Positions 26,445 through 34,604 are shown, counted from the first letter of the stretch. The stretch: DNA of 52,816 nucleotides from Candidatus Aminicenantes bacterium (GCA_026393795.1 JAPKZL010000223.1:1-52816); one strand, 5' to 3'. The notes: generated by a model not told the origin, from the sequence alone. Numbers and translations: made by a program.

Positions 26445-27147
26445 TCCCCTGATTGCCGTCTGGATCAATCGCCTGATCCGCCTCATCGCCCAAGCGCTGG
26501 GTTTCCGCCTGCACGCCGATCCCCTGCCCGCCCACCTGATCATGGCCGCGATCGTCACCGTGATCCTGATCATTTTTTTCAAGCTCACGGTCAGGAACCT
26601 CTCCCTTTTCCCCAAGAAGATGCAAACCCTGCTGGAAATGCTCTACCTATTCCTCAGAAACCATGTCGACGACACCATCGGACCCGAAGGCCGGAAATTC
26701 ATACCCGCCCTGGGCACGCTGGGCCTGTTCATCGCCCTGGCCAACCTGCTCGGCCTGTTCCCGGAAATGAGCTCGCCCACGGCCAATTTGAACGTCCCGG
26801 CCGGCTGCGCCATATTCATTTTCCTTTACTACCATGCCCAGGGAGTGAAAAAACACGGTTTCTTCGGCTATCTGAAAACGTTCACCGGCCCGGCCTGGTG
26901 GATGGCCTGGATGTTCGCGCCCATTGAAATCATCTCCCATTTTTCCCGGCCGATGTCGCTGACGGTCAGGCTTTTCTGCAATATCTTCGGCGAAGATCTG
27001 GTCATTATCATCATCGTGTCGCTGGTCCCTTTCATCGCGCCGCTGCCGATGATGGCCATGGCCATCTTCACCTCCCTGTTGCAGGCGTACATTTTCATCA
27101 TGCTGTCGTCGGTGTACCTTGCCGGCGCCGTGGCGAGTGAACATTAA
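26434..27147 (+). CDS. atpB: F0F1 ATP synthase subunit a
   Basis: A 237-residue stator channel protein of F0. The functional helix is recognisable: RPMSLTVRLFCNIFGEDLV contains the essential arginine (R in TVRLFCN) that separates the two ion half-channels, and helix PLPMMAMAIFTSLLQAYIFI with Gln is the partner helix. NLLGLFPEMSSPTANLN matches the family block N-L-x-G-L-x-P-x-x-x-x-P-T. It overlaps the upstream gene by 11 bp and is followed by subunit c after 25 bp. F1 and subunit b genes are absent, so the ATP synthase operon is split in this genome. Confidence 0.95.
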   Translation: MEHNPLIAVWINRLIRLIAQALGFRLHADPLPAHLIMAAIVTVILIIFFKLTVRNLSLFPKKMQTLLEMLYLFLRNHVDDTIGPEGRKFIPALGTLGLFIALANLLGLFPEMSSPTANLNVPAGCAIFIFLYYHAQGVKKHGFFGYLKTFTGPAWWMAWMFAPIEIISHFSRPMSLTVRLFCNIFGEDLVIIIIVSLVPFIAPLPMMAMAIFTSLLQAYIFIMLSSVYLAGAVASEH

Positions 27148-27172
27148 TAAAACAAAGAGGAGGATATACGAC

Positions 27173-27517
27173 ATGAGAAAAAAACCGCTTCTGATCATTT
27201 TGGCCCTGCTCATCATGGCCTCGGCGCTCCCGGCCCAGGGCACGGAGCAGCCCGGGATCACGTCATCGATGTTTTTCTGGACCACCCTCATCGGCAGCCT
27301 CTGCTTGGTCGTGGCGGCCATCGTGGGCATCACCAGCCAATCGCGGGCATTCCGCTCCGCCGCGGACAACATCGCCCGCAACCCGGCCGCGGCCGATTCG
27401 ATTCGCGGCCTGCTGATCATCGCCCTGGCCCTGATGGAATCCCTGGTCATTTACGTCCTGCTGATCGACCTCATCCTTTTCTTTGTCAAATGGGGTAATT
27501 ACACTGTCGTTAAGTAA
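27173..27517 (+). CDS. atpE: F0F1 ATP synthase subunit c with signal peptide and Na+-type ligands
   Basis: A 114-residue c subunit. Residues 1-22 form a cleavable-looking signal peptide (LLIILALLIMASALPAQG), followed by the two-helix hairpin with the polar loop ARNPAA. The carboxylate is E89 in LMESLVIY. Compared with the Ilyobacter tartaricus Na+ ring there is a constant offset of 24: Q32, E65, S66 and Y70 correspond to Q56, E89, S90 and Y94, with T67 replaced by Leu. That suggests Na+ (or Na+/H+) coupling. The usual glycine-rich helix 1 is poorly kept (VGITSQSRAF). GAGGAGG precedes the ATG. Confidence 0.88.
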   Translation: MRKKPLLIILALLIMASALPAQGTEQPGITSSMFFWTTLIGSLCLVVAAIVGITSQSRAFRSAADNIARNPAAADSIRGLLIIALALMESLVIYVLLIDLILFFVKWGNYTVVK

Positions 27518-27527
27518 TCATGCCGAC

Positions 27528-27552
27528 GGGGAAAGGCAGACCGCCTTTCCCC
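27528..27552 (+). terminator. GC-rich hairpin after atpE
   Basis: GGGGAAAGGC and GCCTTTCCCC form a perfect 10-bp stem with a 5-nt loop directly after atpE and 11 bp before the next gene. No U-tract follows, so it is more likely an mRNA-stabilising hairpin or attenuator than a full intrinsic terminator. It could help keep the subunit c message abundant. Confidence 0.45.
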
Positions 27553-27562
27553 GCTCCAGCCA

Positions 27563-28450
27563 ATGAAAAAACACGACCGGGCGCTGGCGCCGCTTCATGT
27601 CGTCAAGAGCGGCTGGCTGGCGCTGAAAGATTTTCTGAGCGAGAACGGGATCGACAAGTCTTCCATCCTCGCCTACTACTCGATTTTTTCGTCTTTCTTC
27701 CTGCTGATTTTCTTTTCATTCCTGTTCAACAAGTTCGTCGGCGACCCGGGCCACGCCGTGGAAAACATGTACCCGTTCTCTCCTGATTTTTTTTCCCGGA
27801 TTGCCCCCATTTTTTTCCAGAAAGCCAGCGAGTTGACCGCCCAGGTCGAGGACCTGGGCCTGATCGGCTTGGCCGTGTTCCTGTTCGTCGGCATCCTGGT
27901 TTTCAAAAAGATGATTCATTATGTCAACGACATGTTTTTCATCAAGATCAAGCGCGGCATCCTGCTCCGGCGCATCAAGGAAATCGGCTTGCTGGTGATC
28001 GTCGGCATCCTGTTCATTTTTTCATTCCTGGTCACCGGCCTGATCTCCGCCGTCAACACCCTGGCGGAAGAGAACCCTTTTTTCAAAAAGCACATCGACC
28101 CGGCTTTCGTCCTTTCCATCGACAATTTGCTCGTCGGCGTCGTTTTGCCCTTCCTGGTCACCTTCCTGTTTTTTTTCATCCTGTACAAGTGGATCCCGGA
28201 AAAGAGAATCCATGCGGGCGCCGCCCTGATCGCCGCGTTTTTTTCGGCCCTGCTGTGGGAATTGCTCAAAAGGGCCTACACCTATTACCTGATCCACGTG
28301 TCGGTCTTACGAAAAATAGAGAGCCCGATCGTGGCCATCATCCTTTTCGGATTTTGGATGGAGCTGACCATGGGCATCATGCTCTATGGGGCGAAATTCA
28401 CCTTCCTGCTGGACAAGGAAGAAAATGACAAACCTAAAAAAACTCACTGA
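27563..28450 (+). CDS. YihY/virulence factor BrkB family inner-membrane protein
   Basis: A 295-residue protein with about six membrane helices and the YihY/BrkB layout (formerly and wrongly called ribonuclease BN). Marks are SILAYYSIFSSFFLLIFFSF near the start, the central FKKMIHYVNDMFFI, ISAVNTLAEEN, and the end helix PIVAIILFGFWMELTMGIML with YGAKF, matching the family's terminal (Y)GAE motif. Transported substrate unknown. It begins 45 bp after atpE, past the hairpin, and overlaps lpxD by 26 bp, so the two are translationally coupled. Confidence 0.85.
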   Translation: MKKHDRALAPLHVVKSGWLALKDFLSENGIDKSSILAYYSIFSSFFLLIFFSFLFNKFVGDPGHAVENMYPFSPDFFSRIAPIFFQKASELTAQVEDLGLIGLAVFLFVGILVFKKMIHYVNDMFFIKIKRGILLRRIKEIGLLVIVGILFIFSFLVTGLISAVNTLAEENPFFKKHIDPAFVLSIDNLLVGVVLPFLVTFLFFFILYKWIPEKRIHAGAALIAAFFSALLWELLKRAYTYYLIHVSVLRKIESPIVAIILFGFWMELTMGIMLYGAKFTFLLDKEENDKPKKTH

Positions 28451-29447
28451 GATCGTTTCCGGCCAGCTGCGCGGCGATCCCGAGCGCGCGATCAGCGGCA
28501 TCCAGTCCCTGCAGAAGGCCGGCGCCGACGACATCGCTTTTATCGCCAGGGGCAAGGAGGACGCCGACCTGTCAACGATCCGCGCCGCGGCCCTGATCGT
28601 GGCCGTTGACAGCGCCATCAGCTACCCGAACCGGGTGCTGGTCGCCGATCCGCAGCTGGCGTTTGCCAAGCTGCTGGAGTTCTTTCACCCGCAGCAGCCG
28701 TTCTGCCCCGGCATCGCCGCCAACGCCAGCATATCGGAAAAAGCCCGACTGGAAAAGAATGTCCGCATCGGCCCCTTTTCCTATGTTGGCGAAAACAGCC
28801 ACATCGGCGAAAATACGGAAATCCACGCCGGCGTGGTCATCTACCGCGACGTGAAGATCGGCCGCGACTGCCTGATCTATTCCCGGGTCGTCATCCGCGA
28901 AAACGTGGAAATCGGCGACCGGGTGATCATCCATCCCGGAGCCGTCATCGGCGCCGACGGCTTCGGCTACGGGCACGCCGCGGACGGGACGCCGATAAAG
29001 ATCCCGCAAAAAGGCAAGGTGCTCATCGCCGCCGGCTGCGAGATCGGGGCCAACACCTGCATCGACCGCTCGACCGTCGAGGAGACCAGCCTGGCCGAGA
29101 ACACGAAGCTGGACAACCTGGTCCAGATCGGGCACAATGTCCGCATCGGCAAGAACACGATCATCTCCTCGCAGACCGGCATTTCAGGCTCCACCGAAAT
29201 CGGCGCCCAGGTGGTCATGGGCGGCCAGGTGGGAATCGCCGACCATGTCAAAATCGCCGACGGCGTCATAATCGCCGCCAAGAGCGGCGTTTCCGGATCG
29301 GTCAAGAGCAAAATGATCGTTGCCGGCATCCCCCACCAGGAGATCGGCGCCTGGAGAAAAAGCATGGTCCTGCTAAGGAACCTCGGCGCCTGGAAAGAAA
29401 AATTGCAGAAAATAGAGGCCAAGATCAAAGAATGGGAGGCAAAATGA
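28425..29447 (+). CDS. lpxD: UDP-3-O-acylglucosamine N-acyltransferase
   Basis: LpxD adds the second acyl chain, from acyl-ACP, to UDP-3-O-acylglucosamine in lipid A synthesis. The 340-residue length is exactly typical. The N-terminal uridine-binding domain (LQKAGADDIAFIARGK, LVADPQLAFAKLLEFF) is followed by a left-handed beta-helix of hexapeptide repeats. The catalytic His is in DNLVQIGHNVRIG, and IGADGFGYGHAADG is the family-specific insertion. AAGGA precedes the chosen ATG. It proves an outer membrane with lipid A. No other lpx gene is adjacent; it is coupled to a DUF1573 gene by an ATGA overlap. Confidence 0.96.
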   Translation: MTNLKKLTEIVSGQLRGDPERAISGIQSLQKAGADDIAFIARGKEDADLSTIRAAALIVAVDSAISYPNRVLVADPQLAFAKLLEFFHPQQPFCPGIAANASISEKARLEKNVRIGPFSYVGENSHIGENTEIHAGVVIYRDVKIGRDCLIYSRVVIRENVEIGDRVIIHPGAVIGADGFGYGHAADGTPIKIPQKGKVLIAAGCEIGANTCIDRSTVEETSLAENTKLDNLVQIGHNVRIGKNTIISSQTGISGSTEIGAQVVMGGQVGIADHVKIADGVIIAAKSGVSGSVKSKMIVAGIPHQEIGAWRKSMVLLRNLGAWKEKLQKIEAKIKEWEAK

Positions 29448-30124
29448 AAAAAAGCATATTGGGGCTGACGGTCTTGCTGGCGGCATTGCCGATGCTCGCC
29501 AAGCCGGTGATTAAATTTAAAAGCATGGTTGTCGATTTCGGCGTAGTGGAAAGCGGCCAGGTCGTCGACGTCAACTTCGAATTTGAAAACGCCGGTTCCG
29601 ACCTCTTGATCATAAAGAACATCCTGCCTTCCTGCGGCTGCACCACGGCCGGGCTGGTTAAAAAGGAGTACCAAGCCGGCGAAAAGGGGACCATCGCCGG
29701 CAAATTCAATACCAGCGGCTACAACGGCAAGGTTATCAAGACCATCACCGTGACCAGCAACGACGTTGAAGCCGCGGAAGTCCGCCTGACCTTCAGCGGC
29801 ACCGTGATCATCAAGGATTTCGCCCAGGCCGACCTCAAGCCGGAGCGTATCGATTTCGAATCGGTAACAATCGGCAAGACCTACAGCCGCAAGCTTAACC
29901 TGAGCAACAGCGGCACCAGCGATTTGCGCGTGATCGAGATCAGCTGCAGCCCGGAGGTCTCGCTGCAATTCAAGACCAATCTTGTCGGCGCCAAGAAGAC
30001 CACCGAGATCACCCTCACCTTCACCCCGTTCGTCAAAGGACCTTTCAGTAACCTGGTCAAGATTCGCACCAACGACTATCGCAACCCCTATCTGTTCATC
30101 CGCCTTGAAGCCGAAAACGACTGA
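29444..30124 (+). CDS. DUF1573 (ASH-like) exported protein, two repeats
   Basis: A 226-residue protein with a signal peptide (KKSILGLTVLLAALPMLA) and two immunoglobulin-like DUF1573/ASH domains, about residues 25-115 and 125-226. The first has the family signature FEFENAGSDLLIIKNILPSC and CGCTTAG; the second repeats LNLSNSGTSDLRVIEISCS. Such modules mediate binding on the cell surface or in the periplasm; there is no catalytic motif. GGGAGG lies 5 bp before the ATG, which overlaps the lpxD stop as ATGA. Its stop abuts that of the convergent ligase gene with no gap. Confidence 0.88.
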   Translation: MKKSILGLTVLLAALPMLAKPVIKFKSMVVDFGVVESGQVVDVNFEFENAGSDLLIIKNILPSCGCTTAGLVKKEYQAGEKGTIAGKFNTSGYNGKVIKTITVTSNDVEAAEVRLTFSGTVIIKDFAQADLKPERIDFESVTIGKTYSRKLNLSNSGTSDLRVIEISCSPEVSLQFKTNLVGAKKTTEITLTFTPFVKGPFSNLVKIRTNDYRNPYLFIRLEAEND

Positions 30125-31957
30125 TCAGCGCCCGCTGCCGTCCGCGGCCGGCGGCAGGCAATACAGGTTGTACAGATAAGAGCCGGGTTGAACGCGCAGG
30201 GCTTTCGCCTTGGCCAGAATTCCCGCGATGCGCTTCTGGAAAGCGGCTTCGCTCTCGCCAGAACCGTCCAGGCGGCGCATGAAAAACAGGGCGGCAACGT
30301 AATCCGGCTCCAGCCCCAGGGCGGCGTTCGCCAGGCGTCGCGCCTCCGCCCGGCGGTCAAACTCGTTTAAGATCACCGCTTGCTGCAGGCGCAAAAAAGG
30401 GTTGAACGGATCGAGCTCCTGGGCCCGGCGCAGCGGCGCCAGCATTTCCTCGGCCAGGGCGGGGTAGACGATCTTTTTTTCCCGGATATCCCCGAACAAT
30501 GCCGCTTCCAAAACGCAAGCCTCGCTGCTGTTGCGATTCAGTCTTTGGGCCAAACGCAGGTCTTCCCAGGCGGCCGTCCATGCCTCCAGGCTGTTCGCGG
30601 CCTTGAAAAATCCGCGCAGGGTTTGAGCGCGCGCCAGGGGCATCCGCTCATCCAGCGGACTGAAGAGGGCGGCGCGGTTCAGCAAGGCAAAGCGCCGAGG
30701 AATGTCTTTTTCCCCAGTTGCCGCTCTGAGCATGCGGTCGGCGCAAAGAGGCAGCAAGTAAAACTGGATGAAAAGCACGAACAACAATCCCGCCAAAAAA
30801 ACCTTGAGCGCGGGCGCCAGCGAGACAAAAAACATACGCCGCCAAAAAAAGGCGTACAGCAGGAAAAGCGTGACCAGCAGGAAAAAGTTGTTAAAGACGA
30901 AGTTGAAGAACAGCATCTGCAGCAGCAAAAAGGCCAGCAATACCTTGGGCAAGTCGAACCAGGGGGGCACCAGCAGGCGGCGGATGGTAAAAAACAAGAA
31001 CAGCAGGACAAAGATCAGGCCGGCCAGGCCGGTCTCGACGATCATCTTCCAATAGTCGCTGTGCGGCGATTCGGGCAGCTTGGCATAGCGGGCCGGGCCC
31101 TTTTCCTGGGGAAAATTAAATCGCTTGGCCGCCTCGTCGAAAAGGTCTGGCCCGATGCCGGTCCAGGGATGGGCGCGGAACATGCGGGCCGACATGCTCC
31201 AGATATCCAGGCGATTGAGCACGTAGGTATCGTGGCGCAGCGAATGGCCGACCATGTGCCGCAACGGATTGGGAACCAGCGCCAGCAGGAGCACGAGCGC
31301 CATGAAATAGATCAGCCATCTCTTGTTCCTGGCCAGGATCATGGCGGCTGAAAACAACGCCAGACCGAGGGAAGCTGCCTTGGAAGCGCTGACGATCACG
31401 GCCCCGGTGTTGATGAGCAGCAGCGCCAGGTCAACGAAGGTAAACTTCAGCAACAGGGCATGGAGGAAAAACAGGACGGCCAGCGCCGCCGCGATGCCCT
31501 GCAAAATGGGGTTGTTGAAAACTGTTCCCGGCGGGCTGTGGCCAGCCCGCAAGGCGAGCAGAATGACGATCGCCAGGGAGGCGATCGAAATGACAAAAGC
31601 GAGCAGGCGCAGGTAGCGGTCGATGTCTATTTTTTCTATGTCGAAAAAGAAAAACCACAGCGAAAGCAGCAGAATGTCGCAGAGGAACAAAAGCGATTTG
31701 CCCGGATGCGGCGAAAAAAAAGCGCTGCCGACCATAACAGTATTGAACAACAGCAGGAAGAGCGAAACGCGCATGACGGAGATATTCTTCAGGGTGAAGA
31801 TTTTTTTCAGGCAGAACAAGACCAGCAGGGTGGTGAAGCCGAAGTAATAAAGATAGGATTGCTTGTCCGGGAAGAGCAATGCCCAGGCCAGGAGAAACGA
31901 AAATTCAATTTCCTGAAAGCGGGATCCGATCCGCAAGATGGGTTTTAATATATTCAT
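30125..31957 (-). CDS. O-antigen ligase/polymerase family protein with TPR-like tail
   Basis: A 610-residue protein with about twelve membrane helices followed by a soluble helical tail. The WaaL/Wzy-type core includes GTVFNNPILQG, the periplasmic loop RLDIWSMSARMFRAHPWTGI then GPDLFDEAAKRFN, and PESPHSDYWKMIVETGLAGL with the conserved His, as in ligases that transfer glycans to lipid A core or to proteins. The tail (LAQRLNRNSSEACVLEAALF, RRLANAALGLEPDYVAALFF) has TPR-like helices. The start at 31957 has AGAGG closely upstream and overlaps the previous gene by 53 bp. It is convergent with the DUF1573 gene. Confidence 0.85.
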   Translation of the reverse strand: MNILKPILRIGSRFQEIEFSFLLAWALLFPDKQSYLYYFGFTTLLVLFCLKKIFTLKNISVMRVSLFLLLFNTVMVGSAFFSPHPGKSLLFLCDILLLSLWFFFFDIEKIDIDRYLRLLAFVISIASLAIVILLALRAGHSPPGTVFNNPILQGIAAALAVLFFLHALLLKFTFVDLALLLINTGAVIVSASKAASLGLALFSAAMILARNKRWLIYFMALVLLLALVPNPLRHMVGHSLRHDTYVLNRLDIWSMSARMFRAHPWTGIGPDLFDEAAKRFNFPQEKGPARYAKLPESPHSDYWKMIVETGLAGLIFVLLFLFFTIRRLLVPPWFDLPKVLLAFLLLQMLFFNFVFNNFFLLVTLFLLYAFFWRRMFFVSLAPALKVFLAGLLFVLFIQFYLLPLCADRMLRAATGEKDIPRRFALLNRAALFSPLDERMPLARAQTLRGFFKAANSLEAWTAAWEDLRLAQRLNRNSSEACVLEAALFGDIREKKIVYPALAEEMLAPLRRAQELDPFNPFLRLQQAVILNEFDRRAEARRLANAALGLEPDYVAALFFMRRLDGSGESEAAFQKRIAGILAKAKALRVQPGSYLYNLYCLPPAADGSGR

Positions 31958-33308
31958 GCCACCTCTGGTATTCATGGTTTTTTTTATTGGCTGCCGCCGC
32001 CCGGCCGGCGTAGAGCAGGGCGGTCAGGTAGGCGTTGCGCCGGAAAGCGGCATGCGAGAACATGAAATTGGCATAAGCCTGCCCTGGATAGATTTCCAGG
32101 ATTTTTCCGTAGCTGCGCTCCGCCGCTTCAGAGTCACCTTTTTTTTGGGCGATGGCGGCCATGCCCAGCCATGACCGGTATGAAAGGGGATTGATGCGCA
32201 GGGCCTGGCGGCAGCAGCCCTCGGCCCTGCCGAACTCGCCGCGGACCAGCCAGAGATCGGCCGTCTTTTGCCGGTCGACGCCGATCTCATTGACCAGCAG
32301 CACGATGGCAAGTACGGCCGCCGGCCAAAAATAGAGCCCGCGCTTCCGCCCGCCTAGGTCGGACAGCTGCGAGCAGGCGACGGCAAAACCGATGCCAGCG
32401 GCGAAGAAATAGTTGCCGACGTCGAAAAGATTGAAAAGGAGGATCAGGATGGCGAGCGCGGTGAAAAGGGCATTTTCCCTTTGCAGAAGCTGGCGGCCAT
32501 TATCCTTCAGCCAGGGCACGGCGAGCAGCAGCAGCAGGATCAGCCAGGGAACGCCGATTTCGGCCGTCAGCTGCAGAAAGAAGTTATGGGCGTAAATAGA
32601 AGCGGGTTCACCGGGATAAACATGCGCCGGCACGGCCGTTTCATAGTTGCCCAGCCCGACGCCCAGCAGCGGCGCCTGGGCGATGATCCGCCCGGCCTGC
32701 AGCCAGTTGTCAAAACGCAGTTTGACCGGCTTCAACTGCCGGGCCTCGGAGAAGCGCATGGCCAAGACCAGGGAAAAAAGCAGAGCCAGGACCATGAGCA
32801 GGGGGGCCAGGTACTTGATCTTGAATATGCCGGAAATGAAAAGGTAAAACAGCATGCCGACGGTAAAAAAGATAATGCCGCCGAACGATTGGGTGAAGAA
32901 CAGGTTGGCAACGCCCAGCAGGAACAGGAGGGCCCAGTATCCCTTGCGCCAGCCATTCGCCTTGAAAAAATAATGGGTGACGAAAATCAGCAGCAAACCG
33001 CAGACCATGGCATATAATGTCGGCAAGGGAAAGATGGCGAAAATGCGCCCCGAAGCGACCTGCGTGCGCAACGCCGCCGCATAAGGCGACATATCCCAGC
33101 CCGACTGCTTCAGGATCCAGGGGAAAAGAAAGAATTTCTGGATGAACCCGTAAACAAAGACGATCAGGGCGATGCCGCCGCTCAGCGGCGCCAGGATGGC
33201 CTGCAGCCGGAAACGGCTCAAAAAAGCAGCCACCAGGAAAAGAAGCAAAAAATAAACCAGGCGCAGGAAAAATAAGTACTTGACCCCGCTTACCGTGTAA
33301 TTCAGCAA
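31905..33308 (-). CDS. O-antigen ligase family/TPR protein, apparently N-terminally truncated
   Basis: A 467-residue membrane protein of the same family as its neighbour. It has ASGRIFAIFPLPTLYAMVCG, FDNWLQAGRIIAQAPLLGVG and YAHNFFLQLTAEIGVPWLIL (ligase core with His), then a TPR tail (RAEGCCRQALRINPLSYRSW, AERSYGKILEIYPGQAYANF). Compared with the 610-residue paralogue, about three N-terminal helices are missing: it begins within what should be helix 3-4. The only start is TTG at 33308, with no ribosome binding site, just after the U-tract of the pilin terminator. Either the 5' end was lost or another start exists upstream. Product doubtful. Confidence 0.65.
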   Translation of the reverse strand: MLNYTVSGVKYLFFLRLVYFLLLFLVAAFLSRFRLQAILAPLSGGIALIVFVYGFIQKFFLFPWILKQSGWDMSPYAAALRTQVASGRIFAIFPLPTLYAMVCGLLLIFVTHYFFKANGWRKGYWALLFLLGVANLFFTQSFGGIIFFTVGMLFYLFISGIFKIKYLAPLLMVLALLFSLVLAMRFSEARQLKPVKLRFDNWLQAGRIIAQAPLLGVGLGNYETAVPAHVYPGEPASIYAHNFFLQLTAEIGVPWLILLLLLAVPWLKDNGRQLLQRENALFTALAILILLFNLFDVGNYFFAAGIGFAVACSQLSDLGGRKRGLYFWPAAVLAIVLLVNEIGVDRQKTADLWLVRGEFGRAEGCCRQALRINPLSYRSWLGMAAIAQKKGDSEAAERSYGKILEIYPGQAYANFMFSHAAFRRNAYLTALLYAGRAAAANKKNHEYQRWHEYIKTHLADRIPLSGN

Positions 33309-33309
33309 T

Positions 33310-33344
33310 AAAAAAAAAGCGGCCGGAAAAAACTTCCAGCCGCT
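33310..33344 (-). terminator. Rho-independent terminator of the pilin gene
   Basis: On the minus strand AGCGGCTGGAA pairs with TTCCGGCCGCT (11 bp, one G-U), loop GTTTT, followed by nine T residues at 33318-33310. It lies 24 bp after the pilin stop. It would stop transcription immediately before the ligase gene at 33308, leaving that gene without an obvious promoter. Confidence 0.85.
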
Positions 33345-33367
33345 TCTAAAAAAAGAATTCGCCTTAA

Positions 33368-33826
33368 TTATTTTTTTACAACGGGCCCGTATGTGAACTG
33401 TCCGTTGGAAAAGGTGATGTTGTTGTTGAAATCAGACAGAGCGGTCACTTGATACATGCTGGTAGCAGGGGAAGCGATTGATTTGTCCCGTCCCCAGGAA
33501 GTGATCGAATACTGGTCGCTGGGGGTTGTACCTCTTAGATAAGCCCAAGCAGTTCCCCAGGCATCCACTGTGGGCAGGACCTTGATGTAAAAGGGAATGA
33601 AATAAGTGGCCGTGTTGAGGTTGGCTAAATCTTCGTTGGGAACCATCGAGTTATCGGTGGTATAAATTTCCAAGGCGGTGCCTACTGACTTCATATCGCC
33701 CATGGTCGCTTTTTGTTTGCCCTTCTGCAATGCGACCAACAAGTTGGGAATCGCGATGGCGGCCACGATTCCGATAATGGCCACAACAATTAGCAATTCA
33801 ATCAATGTAAAACCTTTTTTGTTCAT
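33368..33826 (-). CDS. Type IV pilin-like protein (prepilin N-terminal methylation domain)
   Basis: A 152-residue prepilin. The short leader MNKKG is followed by FTLIELLIVVAIIGIVAAIA with Glu5, the class III signal cut and N-methylated by prepilin peptidase. The rest resembles GspG/type IVa pilins (NLLVALQKGKQKATMGDMKS, ALEIYTTDN), with the small C-terminal domain of geopilin/T2SS-like subunits and no disulfide pair. A perfect AGGAGG precedes the ATG. The gene is monocistronic, with a strong intrinsic terminator and a sigma-54-like promoter upstream. It is more AT-rich than its neighbours and could be the major pilin. Confidence 0.9.
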   Translation of the reverse strand: MNKKGFTLIELLIVVAIIGIVAAIAIPNLLVALQKGKQKATMGDMKSVGTALEIYTTDNSMVPNEDLANLNTATYFIPFYIKVLPTVDAWGTAWAYLRGTTPSDQYSITSWGRDKSIASPATSMYQVTALSDFNNNITFSNGQFTYGPVVKK

Positions 33827-33858
33827 TGAGAACCTCCTTTAAGGATCTACTTTTTATA

Positions 33859-33875
33859 AGCATTTTGTCTGCCAA
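33859..33875 (-). promoter_or_regulatory. Sigma-54-like promoter of the pilin gene
   Basis: The minus strand reads TTGGCAGACAAAATGCT, with GG and GC separated by exactly 10 bp as RpoN promoters require (consensus TGGCAC-N5-TTGCW). Position -24 is perfect; the -12 element has one mismatch. An overlapping sigma70 reading (TTGATT-N16-TATAAA) is possible. Many pilA genes are RpoN-dependent, which favours the first reading. Confidence 0.5.
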
Positions 33876-34106
33876 ATCAAATCGCAAGTCTGCAGGCCTG
33901 TTTCCATTTTTGTCTTCTCAGTATTTACCAAAAAAAGTCACAAAAAATGCCAATTTTTGTCAATATCTCTCAACCTATCGACTCCAAGCCAAACAGTTTA
34001 TTGTTTTGGCAATTTTGAACGGTTGCCTGCCAAATAAAGCGAACAATTTGAGCATGACAAATTATCCAACTTTATTTTGCCTGCCCACGAAGTATACTGC
34101 TTGCAA

Positions 34107-34177
34107 AAACGAGCGTAAATGATATATCATAACTTCAGATACAAGATTGGCTCCCAATGGCAGAAACTCGCTCGTTT
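34107..34177. repeat. Nested inverted repeats upstream of the glycan operon
   Basis: The outer arms AAACGAGCG (34107-34115) and CGCTCGTTT (34169-34177) enclose the palindrome TGATATATCA and the small hairpin ATTGG-ctc-CCAAT. The position, about 80-150 bp before the first operon gene, fits a leader hairpin or regulator site; which one cannot be told from sequence alone. Confidence 0.45.
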
Positions 34178-34254
34178 GACCGGCCCGCACGCAGCGGCGG
34201 CAGCTTATCCGAATCGGCGCGGACAAATGTAAAATCCAAACAGGAGATAAAAAT

Positions 34255-34584
34255 ATGCAGTTCATCGACTTGACAGTCCAGCAGAAAAGGATCCGCGGGC
34301 AGCTTGAAGAAAGGATCAAAAAAGTACTTGACCACGGCCAGTACATCCTGGGCCCCGAAATCCGCGAACTCGAGGAAAAATTGGCCGCGTTCGTGAACGT
34401 GCCTTACGCCTTGTCCGTCGCCAGCGGCACAGATGCCCTGCTCATGCCGCTGTTGGTGGAGAATATCGGCCCCGGCGACGCCGTTTTCACCAGCACCTTC
34501 ACCTTCATCGCCAGCGCCGAGGTGATCGGATTGCTGGGCGCAACGACGGTCTTCGTCGACATCGACAGCGAAACCTTCGCCTGA
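34255..34584 (+). pseudogene. DegT/DnrJ/EryC1 aminotransferase, N-terminal fragment
   Basis: This is the first third of a PLP-dependent sugar aminotransferase: MQFIDLTVQQKRIRGQLEER, GPEIRELEEKLAAFVNVPYA, then the PLP phosphate-binding segment VASGTDALLMPL and TFTFIASAEVIGLLGATTVF. After FVDIDSETF the frame meets TGA (34582-34584), while the family sequence continues in another frame. AGGAG lies 8 bp before the ATG. Such enzymes make amino sugars for O-antigens. It opens the 18-kb glycan operon. Confidence 0.8.
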
Positions 34585-34604
34585 AACCCAGGGGCATCAT
34601 CCCG

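Larger units (their letters stand above)
33827..34254. other. Divergent intergenic region between pilin and glycan operon
   Basis: This 428-bp AT-rich region holds the pilin promoter (33859-33875) and presumably the start of the glycan operon. CTGCCAAAT occurs at 33869 and again near 34028, and TTGCCTGCC at 34023 and 34077. There is a perfect palindrome TGATATATCA (34120-34129), and AAACGAGCG/CGCTCGTTT (34107-34115, 34169-34177) form a 9-bp inverted repeat with a 53-nt loop containing ATTGG-ctc-CCAAT. Short open frames here look like chance. No RNA gene is recognised. Confidence 0.5.

Noticed and set aside
33826-34122. 98-residue open frame in the pilin-glycan intergenic region
   Set aside because: It lacks a ribosome binding site, overlaps the pilin promoter, and its composition is that of AT-rich noncoding DNA.
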